DNA of 64,000 nt from Georgenia soli (GCF_002563695.1 NZ_PDJI01000004.1:3844001-3908000), one strand, 5' to 3'; shown: positions 8,802-22,463, numbered from the stretch's first letter. Notes: a model not told the origin generated them from the letters alone. Made by a program: numbers and translations.

Positions 8802-9684
8802 CCGGCACCGCCGTGACGAAGTCGATGAGCTCCTCCATCCGCCCCAGCAGCGCGGGGGAGAGGTCCTTGTAGTCCCGCACGCGCCCCAGGATCCGCTTCC
8901 AGCCCTGCGCGATGTCAGCCTGGTCGGCGTGCGGCCATCCGAGCGCCCTCAGCGTGCCCACCTTGATGTCCGTCCCGCGCGGGATGTCGGGCCACGCCCG
9001 GAGCCCCACCCGCTCCGGCCGGACGGCCTGCCAGACGTCGACGTAGGGGTGACCCAGCACCAGCACGTGCTCGCCGGCCGTGCCGGCGGTCACCTTCGCG
9101 GCGATGCGCGACTCCTTCGACCCCGGCACGAGGTGGTCCACGAGCACGCCGGCCCGCCGGGTCGGCCCGGGGCGGAAGTCGCGGAGCACCGCCTCGAGGT
9201 TGTCGACGCCGTCGAGCATCTCGACGACGACGCCCTCCACCCGCAGGTCGTCACCCCACACACGCTCCACCAGCTCGGCGTCGTGGCGGCCCTCCACCCA
9301 GATCCGCGAGGCCCGGGCCACCCGGGCCCGCTGTCCCTCGACGGCGAGGGAGCCGGAGGCGGTGAGCCGGCGCCCGCCGGCCGTCGTCGGCCCCTGGCTC
9401 CGCTGCCGCGCCGCCGCCGGGACCAGGTTGACCGGCTTGCCGTCCACCCAGAAGCCCGGTCCCAACGGGAACGTCCGACGGCCCCCGCGGCGGTCCTCGA
9501 GAACGACGACGCGCATCCCGCCCGACTTCTCGACGCGGACCACAGCGCCCACGAAACCCGAGGCCACCTCCTCGACCACGAGGCCTGGCTCGGCCGCCAG
9601 GTCGCGGGTGATGGGACGGTGGGCGTAGGACCCGGTTCGGTGCGGGTCGGCGGAGAGCACGTCGGAGCCGTAGCGGTCGTTCAC
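8791..9684 (-). CDS. DUF3097 family protein (297 aa), TOPRIM-like pattern
   Basis: An actinobacterial conserved protein starting [19 protein letters not shown]3097 has no assigned function. The N-terminal third holds a small beta domain ([22 protein letters not shown]). The middle reads [21 protein letters not shown], then [12 protein letters not shown], then [16 protein letters not shown], which resembles the Glu and Asp-x-Asp pattern of TOPRIM nucleic-acid enzymes. A helical C-terminus follows. The GTG start at 9682-9684 is chosen because it gives the family-typical N-terminus; the frame remains open far upstream only as antisense to hrcA and dnaJ. It is divergent from hrcA and convergent with the GYGQQ membrane protein. 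Confidence 0.85.
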   Translation of the reverse strand: MNDRYGSDVLSADPHRTGSYAHRPITRDLAAEPGLVVEEVASGFVGAVVRVEKSGGMRVVVLEDRRGGRRTFPLGPGFWVDGKPVNLVPAAARQRSQGPTTAGGRRLTASGSLAVEGQRARVARASRIWVEGRHDAELVERVWGDDLRVEGVVVEMLDGVDNLEAVLRDFRPGPTRRAGVLVDHLVPGSKESRIAAKVTAGTAGEHVLVLGHPYVDVWQAVRPERVGLRAWPDIPRGTDIKVGTLRALGWPHADQADIAQGWKRILGRVRDYKDLSPALLGRMEELIDFVTAVPEHG

Positions 9685-9745
9685 CCGGGCAGGGTAAGCA
9701 GTGTGGGCACCGCCACCGCGGCAGGGACGCGCGTGATGCGTAGAA

Positions 9746-9772
9746 TTAGCACTCAGGGGTTGAGAGTGCTGA
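9746..9772. promoter_or_regulatory. CIRCE operator of hrcA-dnaJ
   Basis: TTAGCACTC, a 9-base spacer, then GAGTGCTGA: a match to the HrcA-binding CIRCE element (TTAGCACTC-N9-GAGTGCTAA) with one mismatch. TAGAAT at 9741-9746 just before it is a good -10, so bound HrcA would sit over the transcription start. This predicts heat-inducible, HrcA-autoregulated expression of the hrcA-dnaJ unit. Confidence 0.93.
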
Positions 9773-9789
9773 CCCGGGAGGAGGTTGGA

Positions 9790-10809
9790 ATGAGCGAGGA
9801 CCGTCGCCTCGAGGTGCTCCGCGCCATCGTCCAGGACTACGTCGCCACGCGGGAACCTGTCGGGTCCCGCATGCTCGTCGAGCGTCACGCCCTCGGTGTC
9901 TCGCCGGCCACGATCCGCAACGACATGGCCGCGCTGGAGGAGCACGGGCTCATCGCCCAGCCGCACACCTCGGCCGGGCGGGTCCCCACCGACAAGGGCT
10001 ACCGGCTCTTCGTCGACCAGATCGGCACCATCAAGCCGCTCTCCGCTGCGGAGAAGCGCGCGATCCAGGTGCTGCTCGACGACGCCGTCGACCTCGACGA
10101 CGTGGTGGAGCGGACTGTCCGGCTGCTCGCCCAGCTCACCCACCAGGTCGCCGTCGTGCAGTACCCCTCCCTCCGGCGCTCCACCCTTCGCCACCTCGAG
10201 CTGGTCCCGCTCAGCCCGCAGCGGCTCCTCGTCGTCATCATCACCGACACGGGCCGCGTGGAGCAGCGCACCATCGAGACCGCCGCCGAGATCGATCCCG
10301 GCGTCACCGCGGAGCTGCGGGCCCGGCTCAACGTCATCGGCGCGGGCCGCCGGCTCCAGGCCATGACCACCGAGCTGGAGGCTCTGCCCCAGCAGTTCGC
10401 GCCCGAGCACCGTCCGCTCGTCAATGCGGTCAGCGAGCAGCTGCTCGACGCGCTGCGGCAGGACGCGGAGGAGCGCATCGTGCTGGCCGGCACGGCCAAC
10501 CTGGCCCGGTCCGACCTCGACTTCAGCCGCACGATCGGCCCGGTCCTGGAGGCGCTCGAGGAGCAGGTCGTCCTGCTCAAGCTCTTCTCCGAGATGGACG
10601 AGGAGACGGTCGCCGTTCGGATCGGGTCCGAGAACCACCACGAGGGTCTGGCGGAAGCGTCGATCGTCGCGAGCGTCTACGGTGGTGAGGCTCCCTCCGA
10701 CGGCGTGGCCCGGCTGGGAGTGCTCGGCCCCACCAGGATGGACTACCCCGGAACCATGGGCGCCGTGCGCGCCGTGGCCCGCTACCTCTCCCGGATCCTC
10801 GCCGGGTAG
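9790..10809 (+). CDS. hrcA: Heat-inducible transcription repressor HrcA
   Basis: A 339-residue HrcA of normal length. The N-terminal winged helix reads [25 protein letters not shown], followed by [19 protein letters not shown], the recognition region, and [18 protein letters not shown], a signature of the family. The GAF-like dimer domain and inserted domain follow. HrcA represses chaperone genes by binding CIRCE and depends on GroE for folding. Its own operator is at 9746-9772. The ATG has a strong Shine-Dalgarno GGGAGGAGG about 6 nt upstream. dnaJ follows after 54 bp. Confidence 0.96.
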   Translation: MSEDRRLEVLRAIVQDYVATREPVGSRMLVERHALGVSPATIRNDMAALEEHGLIAQPHTSAGRVPTDKGYRLFVDQIGTIKPLSAAEKRAIQVLLDDAVDLDDVVERTVRLLAQLTHQVAVVQYPSLRRSTLRHLELVPLSPQRLLVVIITDTGRVEQRTIETAAEIDPGVTAELRARLNVIGAGRRLQAMTTELEALPQQFAPEHRPLVNAVSEQLLDALRQDAEERIVLAGTANLARSDLDFSRTIGPVLEALEEQVVLLKLFSEMDEETVAVRIGSENHHEGLAEASIVASVYGGEAPSDGVARLGVLGPTRMDYPGTMGAVRAVARYLSRILAG

Positions 10810-10863
10810 CACCACCGGCACCGTCCGGCGCAAGCAGACTGACCCACCCCAGCAGAGAGTGAC

Positions 10864-11991
10864 GTGGTGAACGACTACTACGAGATCCTCGGTGTCTCCC
10901 GCCAGGCGAGCGCGGAGGAGATCAAGAAGGCCTACCGCAAGCTCGCCCGCAAGCTCCACCCGGACGTCGCGGGCCCGGAGGCGGCGGACAAGTTCAAGGA
11001 CGTCACGCGCGCGTACGAGGTGCTCTCCAACCCGGAGAAGCGCCAGATGTACGACCTCGGCGGGGAGTCCGCCCTCGGTGGCGGCGGCGCCGGCGCCGCC
11101 GGGTTCGGCGGCTTCCAGGACATCTTCGAGACCTTCTTCGGGGCGGCGACCGGCGGGGCGCCGCGCGGTCCCGTCCCCCGCGGGCGCCGCGGGCAGGACG
11201 CGCTGGTCCGGCTCGACATCGAGCTCTCCGAGGCCGTCTTCGGCGCCACCCGCGAGCTCCAGGTGGACACGGCCATCATCTGCCCCACCTGCCACGGCTC
11301 CTGCTGCCGGCCCGGCACGTCGCCGCGGACCTGCGAGGTCTGCCACGGGCGCGGCTCGGTCCAGCGCGTCACCCGTTCCTTCCTCGGCCAGGTCATGGCC
11401 ACCTCCGCCTGCTCGGCCTGCCAGGGCCACGGCACCGTCATCCCGGACCCGTGCCAGGACTGCTCCGGCGAAGGTCGTGTGCGCACGCGCCAGACGCTGC
11501 GCGTCGAGGTTCCCGCGGGGGTGGACTCCGGCACCCGCATCCGCATGACCGGCCAGGGCGAGGTGGGCCCCGGGGGCGGACCCGCCGGTGACCTCTACGT
11601 CGAGATCCGCGAGAAGCCGCACCCCGTGTTCGTCCGTCGCGGCGACGACCTGCACTGCACGCTTCCCCTGCCCATGACGGCCGCGGCCCTCGGGACCGTC
11701 ACCACGCTGGACACCTTCGACGGCCCGCGCGAGATCGACATCGAGCCGGGCACGCAGCCGGAGCAGGTGTACACGCTGCGCGACCTCGGCGTCGGCCACC
11801 TGCACCGCGGCGGGCGCGGGGACCTGCACGTCCACGTCGACGTCCACGTGCCCACGCGTCTGGACGACCGCCAGCGCGAGCTCCTCGCCGAGCTGGCGGA
11901 GCTGCGCGGCGAGGTCCAGCCCGAGCCGCGCCTGGCGACCTCCGGCAGCGGCGTCTTCTCCAAGCTGCGCGACCGGCTCTCCGGCCGCTGA
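10864..11991 (+). CDS. dnaJ: Chaperone DnaJ (type I, HrcA-linked copy)
   Basis: A 375-residue type I DnaJ: J domain with [10 protein letters not shown] and the HPD motif (LHPDV), a short G/F region ([13 protein letters not shown]), four zinc-binding CxxCxGxG-type motifs ([32 protein letters not shown]) and the C-terminal substrate-binding domain. The first motif ends in Cys instead of Gly and is followed by another Cys, giving CHGSCC. It delivers unfolded proteins to DnaK. In actinobacteria this hrcA-linked copy is usually called dnaJ2. Two GTG codons in a row (10864 and 10867) could start it. rsmE follows 13 bp downstream. Confidence 0.95.
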   Translation: MVNDYYEILGVSRQASAEEIKKAYRKLARKLHPDVAGPEAADKFKDVTRAYEVLSNPEKRQMYDLGGESALGGGGAGAAGFGGFQDIFETFFGAATGGAPRGPVPRGRRGQDALVRLDIELSEAVFGATRELQVDTAIICPTCHGSCCRPGTSPRTCEVCHGRGSVQRVTRSFLGQVMATSACSACQGHGTVIPDPCQDCSGEGRVRTRQTLRVEVPAGVDSGTRIRMTGQGEVGPGGGPAGDLYVEIREKPHPVFVRRGDDLHCTLPLPMTAAALGTVTTLDTFDGPREIDIEPGTQPEQVYTLRDLGVGHLHRGGRGDLHVHVDVHVPTRLDDRQRELLAELAELRGEVQPEPRLATSGSGVFSKLRDRLSGR

Positions 11992-12004
11992 CCGGACCGC
12001 CCTC

Positions 12005-12805
12005 GTGACCACCGCCGTCTTCCACGCCGACGCCCGGACCCTGGCGACGGCGACCCCGGGCGCCGTCGTCACGGTGCGCGGCGAGGAGGCGCGCCACGCC
12101 ACCACCGTGCGGCGCATGCGGGCGGGCGAGGCGATCGAGCTCGTCGACGGCGCGGGGGTGCGCGTGGCCGGGACGGTCACCGCCACCGCCCGGGACGAGC
12201 TCACCGTCGCCGTCACGGACGTCACCCGCGAGCCGCCGCCGGCCGTCCGTCTGGTGCTCGTCCAGGCCCTGGCCAAGGGCGGGCGCGACGAGCAGGCGGT
12301 GGAGACGGCCACCGAGCTCGGCGTCGACGCCGTCGTCCCGTGGCAGGCGTCCCGGTCCGTCTCGGTGTGGTCCGGCCCGAAGGTCGACAAGGGCCGGCGG
12401 CGCTGGGAGGCGGTCACGCTGGCCGCCGCCAAGCAGTCCCGCCGCGCCTGGGTGCCGAGCGTGCACGAGCTCGTCGACACACGCGCCCTCGTCGCGGGCG
12501 TCGCCTCCGCCGTCGCCGCCGGCGGGGCCGTCCTCGTCCTGCACGAGCAGGCCGCGACCCCGCTCGCGGGTGCCGTGCTCCCCGGGACCGGGCACGTCGC
12601 CCCGGGCGGCGAGGCCGGGCTGGCCCGGCCCACGGACGTCGCGGTCGTCGTCGGGCCGGAGGGCGGCATCACCGACGACGAGGTCGCCGCCCTGACGGCG
12701 GCAGGCGCCCAGCCGGTCCTCGTCGGGCCCCACGTGCTGCGCACCTCGACCGCCGGTCCCGCGGCCCTGGCCGTGCTGTCGCAGCGGCTCGGCCGCTGGG
12801 GCTGA
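12005..12805 (+). CDS. rsmE: 16S rRNA m3U1498 methyltransferase RsmE
   Basis: A 266-residue SPOUT methyltransferase. The N-terminal PUA-like domain contains GEEARHATTVRRMRAGE, and the C-terminal trefoil-knot domain contains QALAKGGRDEQAVETATELG, VVVGPEGGITDDE and VLRTSTAGPAAL, the SAM-binding signatures of RsmE. It methylates N3 of U1498 in 16S rRNA. The start is GTG 13 bp after dnaJ; the order dnaJ-rsmE is conserved in actinobacteria. The next gene (phoH) is 104 bp away, so a separate promoter for it is possible. Confidence 0.95.
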   Translation: MTTAVFHADARTLATATPGAVVTVRGEEARHATTVRRMRAGEAIELVDGAGVRVAGTVTATARDELTVAVTDVTREPPPAVRLVLVQALAKGGRDEQAVETATELGVDAVVPWQASRSVSVWSGPKVDKGRRRWEAVTLAAAKQSRRAWVPSVHELVDTRALVAGVASAVAAGGAVLVLHEQAATPLAGAVLPGTGHVAPGGEAGLARPTDVAVVVGPEGGITDDEVAALTAAGAQPVLVGPHVLRTSTAGPAALAVLSQRLGRWG

Positions 12806-12909
12806 GCGCGCACGGCGGGGTCTCGATATCCTGCAACCCGAGAGCGGCGCGTCCAGTGCCGCACCGCGACCGATCCAACGAGGAGAGCCAGGGCCGAGCG
12901 CCCGCCACC

Positions 12910-13970
<1,061 letters not shown>

Positions 13971-13974
<4 letters not shown>

Positions 13975-14423
13975 GCACCGAGGTCGCCAACGAGTCCGGC
14001 TACGAGGTCGACGGCGAGGAGTTCGCCGCCCTCGCGCGCTACGTGCTCGAGGAGATGCGCGTCCACCCCCAGGCGGAGCTGTCCATCATGTTCGTCACCA
14101 CGGACGTCATGTCCGAGCTGCACGAGCGGTGGATGGACGAGCCCGGCCCCACCGACGTGCTGTCCTTCCCCATGGACGAGCTGCGCCCCGGCCGCGCCGG
14201 GGAGGAGCCCGTCGAGGGCACGCTGGGCGACATCGTGCTGTGCCCGGAGGTCGCGGCCGAGCAGGCCCGCGCGGCCGGGCACTCCACGGTCGAGGAGCTC
14301 CTCCTGCTCACCACCCACGGCATCCTGCACCTGCTCGGCTACGACCACGCCGAGCCCGAGGAGGAGAAGGAGATGTTCGACCTGCAGCGCCGGCTTCTTC
14401 TGACCTTCCTCGCCGGGCGCTAG
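13971..14423 (+). CDS. ybeY: Endoribonuclease YbeY (rRNA maturation)
   Basis: A 150-residue metalloprotein with the family's zinc motif [11 protein letters not shown] (three His, H-x3-H-x5-H) and the upstream signature [11 protein letters not shown] and [11 protein letters not shown]. YbeY is a single-strand ribonuclease needed for 16S rRNA 3' maturation and ribosome quality control. It overlaps phoH by 4 bases (ATGA) and precedes the CBS membrane protein, in the order phoH-ybeY-CBS-era that is widely conserved. Confidence 0.96.
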
Positions 14424-14431
14424 GGGGCCGC

Positions 14432-15730
14432 GTGGAGGGCATGATCGACCCGGTCCCCGAGTGGTGGCTGGTGGTCCTCGCCGTGCTGAGCCTCGCCGTC
14501 GGCGCCACCCTGAGCGCGGGCGAGGCCGCCCTGCAGCGGGTGACCAGGGCCGCCGTCGCCGACCTGGCGGCCGAGGGACGGGGCCGGGCCGACGCCCTCG
14601 GGCGTCTCCTCGACCGGCGCCACGACGCCCTGGGCGCCGTCGCGTTCGTCCGGGTGCTCGCCGACATGACCGCGGCCGTCTGCCTCACGCTGGCCGTCGC
14701 CGACGTCCTCGGCGTGTGGTGGCAGGTGCTGCTGGTCGCCGTCGCCCTGACGGCGTTCGTCGTCGCCATCGTCGTGGGCGTCAGCCCCCGCCGGCTCGGG
14801 CGCCGCAACCCGGCCCGCGTCCTCGCGGCGCTCGCCCCCGTGCTCAACCTGCTCGCGGTGCTCGGCGGCGCCGCCGCCCGCCTCTGGCGCGCCGTCTCGC
14901 CGCGGCCCGCCCGGACCGCGCTGGAGGTGCGCGAGGAGCGCGAGGAGGACCTGCGCGACATGGTCCACCGCGTCAGCGAGTCCGAGCAGATCGAGGACGA
15001 GGAGCGCGAGCTGCTCCAGTCCGTCTTCGAGCTCGGCCGCACGCTGACCCGTGAGGTCATGGTGCCCCGCACCGACATGGTCACCATCGACGTCGACGAG
15101 CCCCTCGGCCGCGCGATCACCCTGTTCACCCGGTCGGGCTACTCCCGCGTCCCGGTGGTGGGGGAGTCCACCGACGACCTGCGGGGCATCCTCTACCTCA
15201 AGGACGTCATGCGCCGCGTCCACCGCCGCAACGACACCGAGGGCCTCACGGTCGCGGACGTCATGCGCGAGCCGACCTTCGTGCCCGAGACCAAGCTCGT
15301 GGACGACCTCATGCGCGAGATGCAGGCCGAGAGCGTGCACATCGCGATGGTGGTCGACGAGTACGGCGGCATCGCCGGGCTCGTGACCATCGAGGACCTC
15401 CTCGAGGAGCTCGTCGGCGAGATGGTCGACGAGCACGACCGGGCCGAGCCGGAGGTCGAGCACCTCGGCGACGGCACGGTGCGGGTGCCCGCCCGCCTCC
15501 CCATCGACGAGCTCGGGGACCTCTTCGGGCTGGAGATCGACGACGACGACGTCGACTCCGCCGGGGGCCTGCTCGCCAAGGCCCTGGGCAAGGTCCCCCT
15601 GCCCGGGGCGGCCGTGGACGTCCTCGGCATCCACCTGGTCGCCGAACGGGCAGAGGGCCGGCGTCGCCGGGTCTCCACCCTGCTGGCCTCCCGGGTGCCC
15701 GAGGACGACGAGACGCAGGAGCAGCCATGA
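14432..15730 (+). CDS. CNNM/CorC-type membrane protein with CBS pair
   Basis: A 432-residue hemolysin C-like protein. It has an N-terminal DUF21 membrane domain (hydrophobic segments at about 8-28, 65-85, 88-115, 135-160), then [17 protein letters not shown] leading into two CBS domains ([20 protein letters not shown] and [23 protein letters not shown]), and a C-terminal CorC/HlyC transporter-associated domain. Relatives move or sense Mg2+ or Co2+. GTG 14432 or ATG 14441 could be the start; GTG is chosen because GGGGG lies at a better distance. It overlaps era by 4 bases (ATGA), so the two are coupled. Confidence 0.92.
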   Translation: MEGMIDPVPEWWLVVLAVLSLAVGATLSAGEAALQRVTRAAVADLAAEGRGRADALGRLLDRRHDALGAVAFVRVLADMTAAVCLTLAVADVLGVWWQVLLVAVALTAFVVAIVVGVSPRRLGRRNPARVLAALAPVLNLLAVLGGAAARLWRAVSPRPARTALEVREEREEDLRDMVHRVSESEQIEDEERELLQSVFELGRTLTREVMVPRTDMVTIDVDEPLGRAITLFTRSGYSRVPVVGESTDDLRGILYLKDVMRRVHRRNDTEGLTVADVMREPTFVPETKLVDDLMREMQAESVHIAMVVDEYGGIAGLVTIEDLLEELVGEMVDEHDRAEPEVEHLGDGTVRVPARLPIDELGDLFGLEIDDDDVDSAGGLLAKALGKVPLPGAAVDVLGIHLVAERAEGRRRRVSTLLASRVPEDDETQEQP

Positions 15731-16707
15731 CCTTTCCGTCCGACGACGAGCTCACCGCCGGTCCGAACGCCCTCGAGGGCCTCATCCCGGCGGGCGGGTG
15801 GCCCGAGGACTTCCGGGCGGGCTTCGCGTGCCTGGTCGGCAGGCCCAACGCCGGCAAGTCCACGCTGACCAACGCGCTGGTCGGCGAGAAGATCGCCATT
15901 ACCTCCGGCCGGCCTCAGACCACCCGCCACGTGGTGCGGGGGATCGTCCACCGCGCCGAGGGCCAGCTGGTGCTCGTCGACACCCCCGGCCTGCACCGCC
16001 CGCGCACGCTGCTCGGTCAGCGGCTCAACGACCTCGTCCGCGAGACCCTCTCCGAGGTGGACGCGATCGTCTTCTGCCTGCCCGCCGACGAGAAGATCGG
16101 CCCCGGCGACACCTTCATCGCGCGCGAGCTGTCGCAGCAGCGCACCCCCGTGGTGGCCGTCGCCACGAAGGCGGACAAGGTCTCCCGCGAGCGGCTCGCC
16201 GAGCACCTCCTCGCCATCGACAAGCTGGGCGAGTGGTCCGCGATCGTGCCGGTCTCGGCCGTGAAGGACGAGCAGGTCGACGTCCTCACCGACGTCCTCC
16301 TCGAGCACATGCCGGTCGGCCCCCCGCTCTACCCCGAGGGCGAGCTCACGGACGAGCCGGAGAACGTCATGATCGCCGAGCTCGTGCGCGAGGCCGCCCT
16401 GGAGGGCGTGCGCGACGAGCTGCCCCACTCCCTCGCGGTGCTGGTCGAGGAGATCACCGAGCGGCCCCGGGAGAAGGGCGACCAGCGGCCCCCGATGCTC
16501 GACGTCCACGTCAACCTGTACGTCGAGCGCCCGTCCCAGAAGGCCATCATCATCGGCAGGGGCGGCTCCCGGCTGCGCGAGGTGGGCACCCGGGCCCGCA
16601 AGGGCATCGAGGCGCTCCTCGGCGCCCGCGTGTACCTCGACCTGCACGTGCGCGTGGCCAAGGACTGGCAACGAGACCCGAAGCTCCTCCAGCGGCTCGG
16701 GTTCTGA
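15727..16707 (+). CDS. era: GTPase Era, 16S rRNA-binding
   Basis: A 326-residue Era with GTPase motifs G1 GRPNAGKST (residues 38-46), G3 DTPGL, and G4 TKAD (the usual first Asn is Thr), followed by the C-terminal KH domain ([28 protein letters not shown] in two parts). Era binds the 3' end of 16S rRNA during 30S assembly. The ATG overlaps the CBS-protein stop. In many actinobacteria era is followed within a few genes by leuA or recO; here the 28-kb accessory block intervenes. Confidence 0.97.
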   Translation: MTFPSDDELTAGPNALEGLIPAGGWPEDFRAGFACLVGRPNAGKSTLTNALVGEKIAITSGRPQTTRHVVRGIVHRAEGQLVLVDTPGLHRPRTLLGQRLNDLVRETLSEVDAIVFCLPADEKIGPGDTFIARELSQQRTPVVAVATKADKVSRERLAEHLLAIDKLGEWSAIVPVSAVKDEQVDVLTDVLLEHMPVGPPLYPEGELTDEPENVMIAELVREAALEGVRDELPHSLAVLVEEITERPREKGDQRPPMLDVHVNLYVERPSQKAIIIGRGGSRLREVGTRARKGIEALLGARVYLDLHVRVAKDWQRDPKLLQRLGF

Positions 16708-16727
16708 CGCGGCGGTCCGGGGACGGG

Positions 16728-16743
16728 GCGCCGCACGCGGCGC
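16728..16743 (+). terminator. GC-rich hairpin after era
   Basis: GCGCCGC (16728-16734) and GCGGCGC (16737-16743) are complementary, just after the era stop. The loop would be very tight, no T tract follows, and more GC-rich inverted sequence lies downstream, so this is only a candidate terminator. Confidence 0.3.
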
Positions 16744-16821
16744 TGAGCGCGCCGGCGCCGTGTGCGCCGTGCCACGGCGGCGCTCCCGGGCCGCGCACAG
16801 GCGAGGAACTACCCTGACCCG

Positions 16822-18321
16822 GTGAGATACCGCAGGCTGGCCGCCAGCATCGTGCTGGTGCTCCTCCTCGGTCTGATCGGCTCCGTGGCAGGCCCGGGGT
16901 GGAACCCCCAGCCGCTCGAGCACACCCTGGTCCCCGAGACCCCCGACACGACCATCGGCTCCGACGCCGTCACGGCGCCCGTCGGGACGTACGAGGTGAC
17001 CCGGGAGGTCGTCGACGTCCGGGTCGACGACGACGTCACCGTGCAGGCCACGATCGCCTCCCCGGTCGGCGCGCCCGGCGGCCGTCCCGGCATGCTGTTC
17101 ATGCACGGGGCCGGCACCGCCACCCACCGGAACTTCGCGGACATCACCACCGCGCTGGCCAGCGCCGGCGTCGTGACGATGGTGCCGGACAAGCGCACCG
17201 ACACCTACTCCACCCGCTCCCGGGACTACGTCGGGATGGCGGAGGACTACCTCGCCTCGTTCGACGTGCTGCGCGAGCGGCCCGACGTCGACCCCGCCCG
17301 GGTAGGCGTGTACGGGGAGAGCGAGGGCGCGATGTCGGCGCCCATCGCCGCCGCGCTCGACGACCGTGTCGGCTTCGTCGTCCTCGTCTCGGCGCCCGTG
17401 CTGCCGATCCGGCAGCAGGGAGCCTTCGCCGCCGACTCCTACCTGCGCGAGGTCGGCGTGCCCGACCGCCTGCTCCGCGCGATCCCGCGTCTGGTCGGGG
17501 GAGCGTTCCCGGGCGGCGGCTTCGAGTACTTCGACTTCGACGTGCGGCCCTACCAGGAGCGGATGACCCAGCCGGTCCTCATGGTCTACGGCACCGGGGA
17601 CGCGTCCATGCCGATCGTGCAGGGCGCGCAGATCCTCATGCAGGACCTCGAGCGGGCCGGCAACGACGACCTCACGCTCCGCTACTACGCCGGCGCGAAC
17701 CACGGCATCCGGGTCGACGGCACCCTGGTGCCCGCGTTCGTCCGCGACCTCGCCAGGTGGACGCTCGGCCTCCCGGAGACCGCGGGCGCGCCGCCCCGCA
17801 TCGCCGGCGCAGAGCCCGTCCAGGCGTTCCGGGCCGACGACGTCGACCGGCCCCGCTGGTACGCGACCGGCGACATGATCGTGATCGTCTTCGTCGCCGG
17901 CCTCGGGCTGCTCGCGCTCGGCGGACTCCTCGCCGTCGTCGGGCAGGCGCCGCGCCTGGTCCGCCGGCCGGCGAGCGGCACGGCCGCCCCGCTGGGGCGG
18001 TACACCGCCGGGCTGGCGATGGCGACGCTCGCCACCTGGACCCTCTACGCCTCCTACCTCATGGGCGTGACGAACCTGGCGCTCAACTACCAGCACGACT
18101 CGTTCCTCGTCCAGGGCGGCTGGCTCGCCGTCCAGGTCGCCGGCATCCTCGCCGCCGTCATGGTGGTCATGACCGTCGCGGCGGCGCTGCGGCAGGTCCG
18201 GACCCGCGGGGCGCGCAGCACCGGGGCGATGGGGAAGGCCTGCGTGGCGTGCGTCGTCGCGGGGAGCCTGGTGCTCCTCGTCTCCGCCGCCTACTGGGGC
18301 GTCTACCCGGCGGTGCTGTGA
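16822..18321 (+). CDS. Alpha/beta hydrolase fused to a membrane domain
   Basis: A 499-residue protein with an N-terminal signal-anchor helix (residues about 6-24), an extracytoplasmic alpha/beta-hydrolase domain and a C-terminal part with about four membrane helices (about 350-375, 395-420, 432-458, 472-495). The hydrolase shows the oxyanion-loop [11 protein letters not shown], the nucleophile elbow YGESEGAMS (Gly-x-Ser-x-Gly) and a late NHGIR that can supply the catalytic His. It resembles dienelactone hydrolase/acylaminoacyl-peptidase-like enzymes; the substrate is unknown. GTG 16822 is chosen because it begins right before the signal anchor; Shine-Dalgarno spacing is poor. It is the first gene of the block between era and leuA, and whether it belongs to the export locus is not known. 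Confidence 0.75.
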   Translation: MRYRRLAASIVLVLLLGLIGSVAGPGWNPQPLEHTLVPETPDTTIGSDAVTAPVGTYEVTREVVDVRVDDDVTVQATIASPVGAPGGRPGMLFMHGAGTATHRNFADITTALASAGVVTMVPDKRTDTYSTRSRDYVGMAEDYLASFDVLRERPDVDPARVGVYGESEGAMSAPIAAALDDRVGFVVLVSAPVLPIRQQGAFAADSYLREVGVPDRLLRAIPRLVGGAFPGGGFEYFDFDVRPYQERMTQPVLMVYGTGDASMPIVQGAQILMQDLERAGNDDLTLRYYAGANHGIRVDGTLVPAFVRDLARWTLGLPETAGAPPRIAGAEPVQAFRADDVDRPRWYATGDMIVIVFVAGLGLLALGGLLAVVGQAPRLVRRPASGTAAPLGRYTAGLAMATLATWTLYASYLMGVTNLALNYQHDSFLVQGGWLAVQVAGILAAVMVVMTVAAALRQVRTRGARSTGAMGKACVACVVAGSLVLLVSAAYWGVYPAVL

Positions 18322-18409
18322 CCGGGCGCCGGCGTGGATGCCGTCCGGACGCGCCGCGAGGCCGTGGCACCCTATGGGGTGGCAGACCGCACGCACGAGG
18401 GAGCGCACG

Positions 18410-19255
18410 TTGACGCAGTGGGGGATGGCCACCGACGCAGGTGGCCGGCGGAGCGTCAACGAGGACGCCGCTTTCGCGCAGGAGCCGGTCTTCGTCGTCG
18501 CCGACGGGATGGGCGGGCACGCCCGCGGTGAGATGGCGAGCCAGACGGTGGTCGACGCGTTCCGCGCGCTCGCGACCCGCGGCGCAGGTCCGATCACGGC
18601 CGACGACGTCGACGAGGCGGTCCGCCGCGCCGCCGCGGAGATCCGCCGCACCATGGAGGAGGAGAGCGTCGCCGGCCGGGCCGAGACAGACGGCCGCGAC
18701 GCCGTGGCCGGCACGACCGTCGCCGGGGTGGTGCTGACCGAGCAGGACGGCGAGCCGTACTGGCTGGTCCTCAACGTCGGCGACTCCCGCGTGTACCGCT
18801 TCTCCGCCGGGCGGCTGCAGCAGGTGAGCGTGGACCACTCCCTCGTCCAGGAGATGGTCGACGCCGGCACCATCGACGCCGCCCAGGCGCGCACGCACCC
18901 GCGCCGCAACGTCATCACCCGGGCGATCGGCACCGGCGCCGACGCCGAGGTGGACTTCTGGATGCTCCGGGTCCAGCCCGGCGAGCGGATCCTGCTGTGC
19001 ACGGACGGCCTCGTCGGCGAGCTCGACGACGCCCGCATCACCGACATCCTCGCCACGGTGGCGGGCGCCGCGCAGGCGGCCCAGACCCTGGTGTGCCACG
19101 CTGTCGCCGGCGGGGCGAACGACAACGTGACGGTCGTCGTCGTCGACGCCCCCGACGAGGCGAGCGTCGCCGGCACGACCGCGCGCACGCCGGGCGCCGC
19201 CGCCGACGACGAGGACGAGGCCGGGACCACGCTGCCCGGGGGGAACAGCCGATGA
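18410..19255 (+). CDS. PP2C-type Ser/Thr protein phosphatase
   Basis: A 281-residue PP2C (PPM) phosphatase. Metal-binding motifs are intact: [43 protein letters not shown] and [11 protein letters not shown]. It would dephosphorylate targets of the adjacent Ser/Thr kinase. The likely start is TTG 18410 with GAGGGAG 6 nt upstream; the frame is open for 24 more codons but they are unlike the family. A C-terminal acidic tail follows the catalytic domain. The stop overlaps the FHA gene (ATGA), and the run phosphatase-FHA-kinase is one translationally coupled unit. A phosphatase is also part of the bifidobacterial PFNA gene group. Confidence 0.93.
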   Translation: MTQWGMATDAGGRRSVNEDAAFAQEPVFVVADGMGGHARGEMASQTVVDAFRALATRGAGPITADDVDEAVRRAAAEIRRTMEEESVAGRAETDGRDAVAGTTVAGVVLTEQDGEPYWLVLNVGDSRVYRFSAGRLQQVSVDHSLVQEMVDAGTIDAAQARTHPRRNVITRAIGTGADAEVDFWMLRVQPGERILLCTDGLVGELDDARITDILATVAGAAQAAQTLVCHAVAGGANDNVTVVVVDAPDEASVAGTTARTPGAAADDEDEAGTTLPGGNSR

Positions 19256-20903
19256 ACGTGCACGAGTACCGCGCCGGGCGCTGGATCGCGATCGTGGGCG
19301 AGGGCGCCGTCGCGCTGCTGCACCCCGAGATCGGCGCCGCCGCGGCGCGGGACCTGTGGCGTCTGACCCGTTCCGGCTCGCGTCTCGGCACCTGGGTGGA
19401 GCACCTCGCGGGCCGGGGGATCCGGACGCTGCCGTCCTTCGCCATGGTCGAGGCGCACCCCTCGGGGCTGAGCGTGCTGGTGCGCGGCGAGCTCACCGTC
19501 CAGGTGGGCGACCAGCAGGTCAGCGGGGCCGGCTACACGACGTGGCGCGAGGCGGTCCTGCCCGGCGCCGAGGGGTTCACCATCACCGCCTCGCACGACG
19601 TCGGCCCGACGGCGCAGGAGTGGCTGCCGGTGGCCGGCGGCATCGTGCTGGCGTCCGCGGTGCGGAGCCCGGTCGAGCAGCTCGACGCCGCCCGGGACAA
19701 CCACGCCGGCCTGCACCTGGCGCAGGACACCGACGAGGACGAGGACCTCGAGATCACCCTCATGCAGGCGCCCGCGCTCGCCGCGGTCATCGGGCGGCCC
19801 GCCGGGGCGGCGCAGGTTCCGCCCGGCTCTCCGACGGCGCCGCTCGCGGGCGGTCCGGCGACCGTCGCCGGGCGCATCGCCCCCGAGGTCGGGGACCAGG
19901 TGGAGCCGGCGGTCGCCGAGAAGGTCGACCCGGAGACGGCGGAGCGCATCGACCCCGAGGTGGCCGAGCGGATCGACCCCGAGGTGGCGGAGCGGATCGA
20001 CCCCGAGGCGGCGGAGCGGATCGACCCCGAGGTCGCTGAGGAGGTCGACCCGTCCGAGGACGCGGAGTACGACCACCTGTTCTGGTCGACGGAGCAGCTC
20101 GACGCCGAGGAGGCCGAGCGCCGGAGCGCCGAGCTCGCGGCCGACCCCGCCACGCCGTCGCAGGCCGCACCGTCCTCGCAGCCCGTGGACGCGCCGTCGT
20201 CCGGCGACGGCGAGCGCCCGGCCACGCCGACGCTCGGGCTGGAGGCCACCCAGGTCCCGGAGGACGAGGACGACTTTCCCGCCCCGACGTCCGAGGACGC
20301 CCGCGAGGACGTCAGCTCCTCGTTCGCGCCACCGGTCGCGGACCACGTCCCCGGTGCCCCCGTGCACCCGGTGCGCTGGGAGCCGCCGGCCCCCGCGACC
20401 GGCGGCGGGCTCATCTCGGAGGTCCCGTGGGCGCGCCCGGCGGACGAGGGCGACCACGACGGCCACACGGTCCTGCCCTCCCAGCTCCCCGCGCTCCCGC
20501 ACGACGACGCGCCCGCCGCGACGGGCGACGACGCGCAGGCGTGGGAGGAGGCTCCCGTCCTGGAGCTCGTGCTCTCGACCGGCCCGCGCATCGAGGTGAC
20601 CCGGCCGGTCCTCCTCGGCCGCGCACCCGAGTCCTCGCGCTTCCGCGGCGGCGAGGTGCCGCGGCTGGTCACCGTCGCCAACCCGCAGCGCGACGTCTCG
20701 GGCACCCACGTCGAGATCCGGCCGGCCGGCGACCACGTCGTCGTCACGGACATGAACTCCACGAACGGCACGGTGCTCGTCCTGCCGGGGCAGCCGTCCT
20801 TCCGCCTGCACCCGGGCACGGGGGTGCCCGTGCCGCCGGGCGGGGTGGTCGAGCTCGGGACGGGCGTGAGCATCACCGTCGTGCGGGCCGGCGAGGACGC
20901 CGA

Positions 20904-20907
<4 letters not shown>
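19252..20907 (+). CDS. FHA domain protein with acidic repeat linker (551 aa)
   Basis: Three parts are visible. Residues 1-170 form an unrecognised beta-rich domain ([17 protein letters not shown] ... [20 protein letters not shown]). Residues about 215-420 are an acidic, disordered linker with a 24-bp/8-residue repeat, EVAERIDP. Residues about 440-551 form an FHA domain with LLGRAPESS, the SGTHVEI phosphothreonine-pocket motif and MNSTNGT. FHA domains bind phosphothreonine, so this is a likely scaffold or substrate of the kinase encoded directly downstream, which it overlaps by 4 bases (GTGA). No membrane helix is seen. Confidence 0.88.
19909..20052 (+). repeat. Six 24-bp in-frame repeats (EVAERIDP)
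   Basis: Units begin at 19909, 19933, 19957, 19981, 20005 and 20029. The three central ones code E-V/A-A-E-R-I-D-P with only one or two base changes; the outer ones are more diverged. The repeats extend the acidic linker of the FHA protein. Confidence 0.9.

Positions 20908-22463
<1,556 letters not shown>

Noticed and set aside
15193..20811. Leftward open frame of about 1870 codons across era to the FHA gene
   Set aside because: Composition is Arg/Gly/Ala-rich shadow sequence with no domain, opposite known genes.
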